9,317 nucleotides of DNA from positions 1-9,317 of the forward strand of contig CAIPNE010000864.1 in assembly GCA_903866355.1 (NCBI GenBank). The letters run 5' to 3'. This DNA comes from an uncultured Gammaproteobacteria bacterium. GTDB lineage: Bacteria > Pseudomonadota > Gammaproteobacteria > Ga0077536. Below the pieces are notes generated by a model. It did no database searches, was not told the DNA's origin, and was given only the letters and a program-made list of their open reading frames with translations. The position numbers and the translations under genes were made by a program. Positions 5,421 through 9,317 of this stretch are shown piece after piece (the stretch's first letter is position 1; the number at the start of each line of letters is the position of its first letter).

Positions 5421-7037
5421 ATGAGCAGCACCGACACCAGCAACCACTACGACATCGTTATCATCGGCGCCGGGTTCTCCGGCGTGTATCAGCTCTATCG
5501 CCTGCGCGATCTTGGCTTTCGCGTGCATCTGGTGGAAGCCGGCGCGGGCCTCGGCGGCATCTGGCACTGGAACTGCTATCCCGGCGCGCGCGTGGACACC
5601 CACTGCGACATCTACCAGTTTTCGCGCGAAGACCTGTGGCGCGACTGGACTTGGAGCGAGCGCTTTCCGGGGTGGGCGGAGATGCGCCGCTACTTCGACT
5701 ACGTGGACGAGAAACTGGGCCTCTCGCGCGATGTGAGCTTTAACACCCGCGTTGAACACGCGGAGTTTGATGAAGCCAACCAGCGCTGGCAGCTGTCTAC
5801 CAAACAGGGCACCGCGCTCAGCGCGAACTTTGTGGTGGTGTGCACCGGCTTCGGCTCCAAGCCCTACATTCCCGAGCTGAAAGGCATGGAAAACTTTGCC
5901 GGCGAAGCGCACCACACCGCGCTGTGGCCGCAGACCGGCGTGAATCTGGCCGGCCGTCGCGTGGGCATTATCGGCACTGGCGCGAGCGGCATTCAGGTGG
6001 CGCAGGAAGCCTCCAAGGTCTCCACGCATGTGACGGTTTTTCAGCGCACGCCCAATATGTTCCTGCCGATGGGCCAGCAGCAGCTAACGGCCGAAGACAA
6101 CGCTCGCAGGAAGGCCACCTGGCCGGCCAACTTCCAGCGCCGCGGCGAGTGCTTTGGTGGTTTTGATTTCGACTTCATTATGAAATCTGCGCTGGAGTAC
6201 TCGCAGGAAGAGCGCGACGCGATTTACGAACGGCTGTGGACCGCCGGTGGCTTCAATTTCTGGCTGGGCACTTTCTTCGACATTTTCACCAACGAAGCAG
6301 CCAACCGCACAGCTTATGATTTCTGGCGCAATAAGGTGCGCGCGCGCATCAAGGACCCCAAGCTCGCCGACATGCTGGCGCCGATGGAACCGCCGCACCC
6401 GTATGCGGTGAAGCGACCGTCGCTGGAGCAGTGGTATTTCGATTTGTTCAATCGCGACAACACCACGCTAGTCTCTTTGAAAGAAACCCCCCTCGAAGCA
6501 GTGCTGCCGACCGGTTTGCGCACGAGTGCGGGCGTGCATGAGTTCGACCTGCTGGTGTTTGCCACCGGCTTTGACGCGGTCACCGGCGGGCTGACCAGCA
6601 TGGATATTCTCAGCGCCGACCGCAGCACCACCATCAAGGACAAATGGCGCAAAGGCGTACGCACCCAGCTGGGTGTCGCGACTTCGGGCTTCCCTAATCT
6701 GCTCTTCAGCTACGGCCCGCAGTCGCCGAGCGGCTTCTGCAACGGCCCGTCCAGCGCGGAATATCAGGGGGAGTGCATTGTTGAACTGCTGGTGCACTTA
6801 CGCGCGCAGGGCCACCGCCGGATCGAAGCCGAACCGGCGGCCGAGCAACACTGGCGCGATCACATCATGGAACTCGCCCAGCACACGCTCTTCCCCAAAG
6901 CCGACTCCTGGTACATGGGCGCAAACATCCCGGGCAAGCAGCGCGAAATGCTGATGTACCCCGGCGGCCTGCCGCAGTATCTAAAAGAGTTCGCAGCCAG
7001 CAAGGACCAGGGCTACGCGGGCTTCCGCCTGAGTTGA
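5421..7037 (+). CDS. Type I Baeyer-Villiger / class B flavin-containing monooxygenase
   Basis: A 538-residue, NADPH- and FAD-dependent monooxygenase that inserts oxygen into ketones (ester or lactone formation) or oxidises S/N atoms. All hallmarks are present. GAGFSG (16-21) is the FAD Rossmann motif. GGIWHWNCYPGARVD (45-59) fits the long type I motif [AG]GxWxxxx[FY]P[GM]xxxD. FAGEAHHTALWP (159-170) fits the Baeyer-Villiger fingerprint FxGxxxHxxxWP exactly. GIIGTGASG (182-190) is the NADPH Rossmann motif, and LLVFATGFDAVTG (377-389) closes the fold. Lys331-Arg332 (KRP) matches the catalytic arginine region of cyclohexanone and phenylacetone monooxygenases, and FNR at 343-345 fits. Length equals that of those enzymes. 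ATG 5421 is preceded by AGGA about 9 nt upstream. The substrate (cyclic ketone, steroid or long-chain ketone) cannot be read. It is monocistronic, with a stem-loop downstream. Confidence 0.93.
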   Translation: MSSTDTSNHYDIVIIGAGFSGVYQLYRLRDLGFRVHLVEAGAGLGGIWHWNCYPGARVDTHCDIYQFSREDLWRDWTWSERFPGWAEMRRYFDYVDEKLGLSRDVSFNTRVEHAEFDEANQRWQLSTKQGTALSANFVVVCTGFGSKPYIPELKGMENFAGEAHHTALWPQTGVNLAGRRVGIIGTGASGIQVAQEASKVSTHVTVFQRTPNMFLPMGQQQLTAEDNARRKATWPANFQRRGECFGGFDFDFIMKSALEYSQEERDAIYERLWTAGGFNFWLGTFFDIFTNEAANRTAYDFWRNKVRARIKDPKLADMLAPMEPPHPYAVKRPSLEQWYFDLFNRDNTTLVSLKETPLEAVLPTGLRTSAGVHEFDLLVFATGFDAVTGGLTSMDILSADRSTTIKDKWRKGVRTQLGVATSGFPNLLFSYGPQSPSGFCNGPSSAEYQGECIVELLVHLRAQGHRRIEAEPAAEQHWRDHIMELAQHTLFPKADSWYMGANIPGKQREMLMYPGGLPQYLKEFAASKDQGYAGFRLS

Positions 7038-7060
7038 GGATAGGCGCAGGTCGCAGCCAC

Positions 7061-7092
7061 AGTGGCGAGGCACCCAACATTGCCCCGCCACT
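7061..7092 (+). terminator. Strong 12-bp stem-loop downstream of the monooxygenase
   Basis: AGTGGCGAGGCA (7061-7072) pairs with TGCCCCGCCACT (7081-7092) at 11 of 12 positions around an 8-base loop, starting 23 nt after the stop. A second small stem, CCGCGG-aac-CCGCGG (7100-7114), follows. There is no T-run, so termination may need Rho or the hairpin may stabilise the 3' end. Confidence 0.5.
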
Positions 7093-7170
7093 CCAAGCAC
7101 CGCGGAACCCGCGGCGTCTGACCTGCTAGACACTCACGGTTGGGGAACGCAACGGGGGGAAACGGCGAAG

Positions 7171-7224
7171 CGGGGACACCCACCGTTCGAACTTGGGCGA
7201 TGCCCCCCTGAGAGTTTCCTTCGC
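7171..7224 (+). repeat. Dispersed repeat, left copy (GGGGACACCCACCG type)
   Basis: CGGGGACACCCACCGTTCGA (7171-7190) continues through ACTTGGGCGATGCCCC and CTGAGAGTTTCCTTCGC. It matches 8939-8991 almost base for base in the same orientation (one C more in the G/C run, one T/C change at ACTTGGG, one near the end). Inside it are the palindrome GTTCGAAC and a GGGC-gat-GCCC hairpin. The motif is familiar from repeat-rich proteobacterial genomes, but its mobilising enzyme is not in the window. Confidence 0.7.
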
Positions 7225-7268
7225 GCTGCGGGCAGCCGCGAACCGGCGCGAACGCCATCCAAAAGCCT

Positions 7269-7302
7269 GCCGGATTGCAGACCTGCACGCAGGTTTTCCG
7301 GC
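7269..7302. repeat. Nested dyad (cruciform-like)
   Basis: GCCGGA (7269-7274) pairs with TCCGGC (7297-7302), and within it CCTGC (7282-7286) pairs with GCAGG (7289-7293) over a 2-base gap. It resembles a REP-type imperfect palindrome. No second copy is seen in the window. Confidence 0.35.
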
Positions 7303-7352
7303 TCGGGTGATCGTCGGTGACGGGCAGAAAATTCGTCTGTTGTCTGGGCCAG

Positions 7353-7377
7353 TTCGATGCCGAATCTCGGCATCGAA
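7353..7377 (-). terminator. Perfect 11-bp stem-loop just after the Fic gene
   Basis: TTCGATGCCGA (7353-7363) and TCGGCATCGAA (7367-7377) are exact reverse complements with a 3-base loop, 10 nt beyond the Fic stop on the - strand. It is ideally placed to end or protect the Fic transcript. A T-run is lacking on that strand (CTGGCCC follows), so intrinsic termination is uncertain. Confidence 0.5.
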
Positions 7378-7387
7378 ACCACGTGCG

Positions 7388-8749
7388 TCAACGCCCATGA
7401 ACCGCCTTCCAGGTGGCGTACTCAGACGGTCGTAAACCGTAGCGCGCCAGCACCCCCTCGTGCAGCCTGCGGAGTTCTTCGACAATCAGTGCCTGCACGC
7501 CCACTTGTTCGCGCTCAGGAACACGCGCCGCCACGGCTCGCGCAATGCAGGAAAGTGGCTCAAGTTCCGGCTGCGTGATGACTGCGCGGATGGTGCGCTT
7601 GAGGCAATCACGCCAAGCCAAGCGCAGCGGGTCGGGCTCCGCTAGATCTTGCTTGATCGCCAGATATTCCTGTGTAGAACGTTCGTAGGCCCAGATGTAT
7701 AGGTCACGCAGCAGTTCCACGCGGGTCATTTCGTACACGCCGAGCGTGGCCCGACCGTAGGCTTGCTCCGGCACGCCCAGAAAAGTCAGCGGGCAAAGGT
7801 TCGCGCGAAACAGTGGCAGATTCGCTGCCAACCGCGAGGTGCGCTTGTTGATGTCGGCAAAGGGCTGTAGGTAGGGCAAGTGCACCATCATGAAGAAGGA
7901 TTGTTCAAACGGATCGCCAATCTGGTTAGCTTTACCCAGCAGCACGTCCAGCGCGTCTTCGATCTGCTGGGGTGTCGAGAGTGGGCGATAGACGCTTTTA
8001 CCGATATCAACAGCGTGCTGGCGAATGCGTCCCTCATCCGCTGGATTTGGCAGCAAGTTTTCCGCCAAAGCGCTGTGCAAGTTCATCAGCGTGTAGCGGT
8101 TGAACGCCGCACTGTCGATGTTTTCAACCAACAGCTCGATCGCCGTTTTATGGTTCAGGATCATCTGTGTTTCGATGGCGGCTTTGCCCCATGCGGCCTT
8201 GCCATGCTCAATGAGCGCGCGCGTGTCGAGCCTGGAGTAGGTGTTGCCCTCTAGATGGCTAGATGCCCATGACAAGTCGATCAGTAATCGGTTGAGAATG
8301 GCGCGGCTGTAGGTGCCGGCAGGTTCGTCAACGTCAGGGGTTCTGCCCATATTGTGTAATTGGCGGCGCAGCGACTCTGATAAATACCAAGTTTGATTGG
8401 GACGGTAGGCCTCCAGAAAATCACCCTGGTAGCCTACTGGCTTGCGCGCCGCATGAGGCCGGTCGATATAGGCAAGGATGTCTTGGCTGTCGGCAGAAAG
8501 GGGAATAAAAGGCGGGAAAGCATCTGCTTGGGTAACCAGTGCACCGCGGCCAGACTGGTCATCTGCACGAAAATAGCGACGGGCCCGACCTGCACCCGTT
8601 GCTGCGACTTGGCCGCTCTCAATCAGCTTTGCGATCACGCGTTGTGCTGTTCGCCTGGCAATGCCGGGGTGTGCGGTCAGCAGTTCGGCCAGCGTCAATC
8701 CGTTCTGGGATGCCCGGATACGGTTCAATAAGTTTGTGGTGGATGACAT
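7388..8749 (-). CDS. Fic-family protein with N-terminal winged helix and non-canonical Fic motif
   Basis: A 453-residue protein. Residues 5-62 form a winged helix-turn-helix (LTLAELLTAHPGIARRTAQR, then a GQVAATG wing). SSHLEG (163-168) fits the inhibitory-helix motif [ST]xxxE[GN] of class II Fic proteins, which blocks ATP binding until relieved. The Fic core at 290-313 reads HLPYLQPFADINKRTSRLAA: against the consensus HPFx[DE]GNGRxxR, the catalytic His is Gln295 and the two Gly are Ile300 and Lys302, while Pro, Phe, Asp299, Asn301, Arg303 and Arg306 remain. Classical AMP transfer needs the His, so activity may be altered or lost, though QPFxDxNKRxSR proteins form a recognisable group. ATG 8749 is preferred; an in-frame TTG at 8785 adds 12 unlikely residues, and neither has a clear ribosome binding site. 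Base composition looks less GC-rich than its neighbours. It is probably autoregulated through the TGGCGC repeats upstream. Confidence 0.88.
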   Translation of the reverse strand: MSSTTNLLNRIRASQNGLTLAELLTAHPGIARRTAQRVIAKLIESGQVAATGAGRARRYFRADDQSGRGALVTQADAFPPFIPLSADSQDILAYIDRPHAARKPVGYQGDFLEAYRPNQTWYLSESLRRQLHNMGRTPDVDEPAGTYSRAILNRLLIDLSWASSHLEGNTYSRLDTRALIEHGKAAWGKAAIETQMILNHKTAIELLVENIDSAAFNRYTLMNLHSALAENLLPNPADEGRIRQHAVDIGKSVYRPLSTPQQIEDALDVLLGKANQIGDPFEQSFFMMVHLPYLQPFADINKRTSRLAANLPLFRANLCPLTFLGVPEQAYGRATLGVYEMTRVELLRDLYIWAYERSTQEYLAIKQDLAEPDPLRLAWRDCLKRTIRAVITQPELEPLSCIARAVAARVPEREQVGVQALIVEELRRLHEGVLARYGLRPSEYATWKAVHGR

Positions 8750-8756
8750 TGCGTGG

Positions 8757-8839
8757 TGGCGCCGTTGGAAGTACCTGTGGCGCAATTGTGGCGCGGTTTA
8801 TCAAACTGCGCCAGTTTTAGTCCTGAAAGTGGCGCGGTT
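8757..8839 (-). promoter_or_regulatory. TGGCGC repeat cluster and palindrome, putative operator of the Fic gene
   Basis: TGGCGC occurs at 8757, 8778, 8789 and 8830 and in inverse (GCGCCA) at 8808-8813. The central pair forms a 25-bp dyad (8789-8813): arms TGGCGC-n-GTTT and AAAC-n-GCGCCA around a 3-base centre, with only the bases between the blocks unmatched. A half-site TGGCGCGGTT at 8830-8839 repeats the left arm. All lie within 90 bp upstream of the Fic start, so the protein's own winged helix is the obvious candidate to bind them. Confidence 0.6.
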
Positions 8840-8882
8840 CATGACCAGACGCGGAGAAGCGGATGTGATTGCGTGCTAGAAG

Positions 8883-8991
8883 CGGGGACACCCACCGTTC
8901 GAACTCGCAAAGAAACGGGGACACCCACCGCAAAGAAACGGGGACACCCACCGTTCGAACTCGGGCGATGCCCCCTGAGAGTTTCCCTCGC
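8883..8991 (+). repeat. Dispersed repeat, right copy with three tandem cores
   Basis: CGGGGACACCCACCG appears at 8883-8897, 8916-8930 and 8939-8953. Units one and three continue with TTCGAACTCG; unit two is shortened to CCGCAAAGAAA. The last unit carries the full tail GGGCGATGCCCCCTGAGAG and TTTCCCTCGC to 8991, matching the copy at 7171-7224. The spacing of 33 and 23 bp shows local unit duplication. Together with the left copy it brackets the Fic gene as direct repeats. Confidence 0.7.
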
Positions 8992-9126
8992 TACCCCATG
9001 TCGGGAATCAACCGCGCGATTCGTCCGCACGTAAATTGCGGTTTTAAATGGCGGAAAGTTTTTGTGCTCGTGGACTTCGGACTTTTGCTGGGTCCCTGCC
9101 CGGAGATCGCGAAAAGTGGCGTCGAA

Positions 9127-9317
9127 CTAGGCGGATGACTTAGCGGCGAAGTCCGCAACCGTTCGCACGAACCCGCGATAAATTGCAGGAACTCCCGCCT
9201 TCAGGTAATAAAAAATCCCAGCGGAGATCCATTGGGCTTTTGAGATTGGTGGTGGGGCGGCGGCCTGCACCAAACCCCACCAACTCAGGCACTTAGGGGC
9301 GGCGATGGTTGGAGGCC
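9127..9317 (-). CDS. Possible 3' end of a - strand gene, partial, unidentified
   Basis: From the right edge a frame stays open for 62 codons on the - strand down to TAG 9129-9127. The product ends with GIFYYLKAGVPAIYRGFVRT followed by VADFAAKSSA, which has a plausible protein-like composition, but no family is recognised. A terminator-like hairpin (9217-9236) lies inside this frame, which argues against it. Start and most of the gene would be outside the window. Confidence 0.25.
   Translation of the reverse strand, partial: PPTIAAPKCLSWWGLVQAAAPPPISKAQWISAGIFYYLKAGVPAIYRGFVRTVADFAAKSSA
9206..9241 (-). terminator. Hairpin with T-run on the - strand, possible intrinsic terminator
   Basis: CCCA (9217-9220) pairs with TGGG (9233-9236), with a further GGA/TCC pairing inside. 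On the - strand it is followed by ATTTTTTATTA, a good T-run; on the + strand by CTTTTG. It could end a - strand transcript coming from beyond the right edge, or work both ways. The stem is short. Confidence 0.4.
9250..9282. other. 8-bp stem with 17-base loop near right edge
   Basis: TGGTGGGG (9250-9257) pairs exactly with CCCCACCA (9275-9282). It lies next to the terminator-like hairpin at 9217-9236, so the edge may be a structured untranslated region or part of an element. Nothing further can be said. Confidence 0.3.

Larger units (their letters stand above)
7038..7387. other. Non-coding, hairpin-rich stretch between monooxygenase and Fic genes
   Basis: No gene is supported here. In order: the stem-loop at 7061-7092 and the CCGCGG pair (7100-7114), one copy of the GGGGACACCCACCG dispersed repeat (7171-7224), a nested dyad (7269-7302) and a perfect 11-bp stem-loop (7353-7377) just beyond the Fic stop codon. 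The density of dyads suggests repetitive extragenic or element-derived DNA. Confidence 0.6.
8750..9126. other. Non-coding region upstream of the Fic gene
   Basis: It contains the TGGCGC operator cluster next to the Fic start and then the three-unit GGGGACACCCACCG repeat (8883-8991). From about 9000 to 9126 nothing recognisable is seen; open frames on both strands here are short, overlap the repeats and lack ribosome binding sites. Confidence 0.6.

Noticed and set aside
5325..6029. - strand open frame of 234 codons opposite the monooxygenase N-terminus
   Set aside because: Antisense shadow of GC-rich codons in the well-supported monooxygenase gene.
8883..8991. CRISPR array from the three regularly repeated cores
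   Set aside because: Repeat cores are 15 bp, spacers are 8-18 bp and themselves repeated, and there are no cas genes. It is a tandemly expanded dispersed repeat.

Overview
The window is a piece of a GC-rich bacterial chromosome, most probably from a gamma- or betaproteobacterium. This is inferred from the gene families, the GC-rich codon use and the dispersed GGGGACACCCACCG repeats; the exact taxon cannot be read from the sequence.

Left part (1-1692, + strand): the 3' end of an antibiotic-biosynthesis-monooxygenase (ABM)-fold gene, a gene-poor 0.7 kb stretch holding a possible miniature inverted-repeat element, a second ABM-like gene broken by a -1 frameshift, and a DUF3429 membrane protein that starts with GTG behind a strong ribosome binding site.

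Centre-left (1711-4556, - strand): a compact operon running DUF393 (DCC-family thiol-disulfide protein) -> short-chain dehydrogenase -> DUF2256 (58-residue CxxC/CxxxC protein) -> iron-sulfur bacterial cryptochrome/(6-4) photolyase. Two joints are ATGA stop/start overlaps and the third is a 4-nt gap. The photolyase carries four cysteines at 350, 438, 441 and 454, the [4Fe-4S] positions known for Agrobacterium PhrB. The operon converges on DUF3429 with 17-18 nt between stops.

Middle (4557-5420): a gene-poor region with two outward-facing promoters, one for the operon and one for the downstream monooxygenase. Both have [T/A]GATCC, exactly 17 nt, then CGTA, which resembles ECF sigma (RpoE/ChrR-type) promoters of photo-oxidative stress regulons. 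Between them lies a fossil about 104 bp long (about 82% identical) of the DUF3429/photolyase 3' junction, pointing to an old second copy of the cluster.

Centre-right (5421-7037, + strand): a complete type I Baeyer-Villiger-type flavin monooxygenase.

Right part (7038-9317): a Fic-family protein on the - strand with an N-terminal winged helix, an inhibitory SxxxEG motif and a non-canonical Fic motif (QPFxDxNKRxxR). It has a likely autoregulatory operator of TGGCGC repeats upstream and is bracketed by direct copies of a GGGGACACCCACCG-type repeat. The right edge holds hairpins and perhaps the end of a further - strand gene.

Taken together, the left two thirds read as a light/singlet-oxygen response locus (DNA photorepair plus redox enzymes) whose regulon appears to include the monooxygenase. 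The Fic gene looks like a separate accessory insertion.
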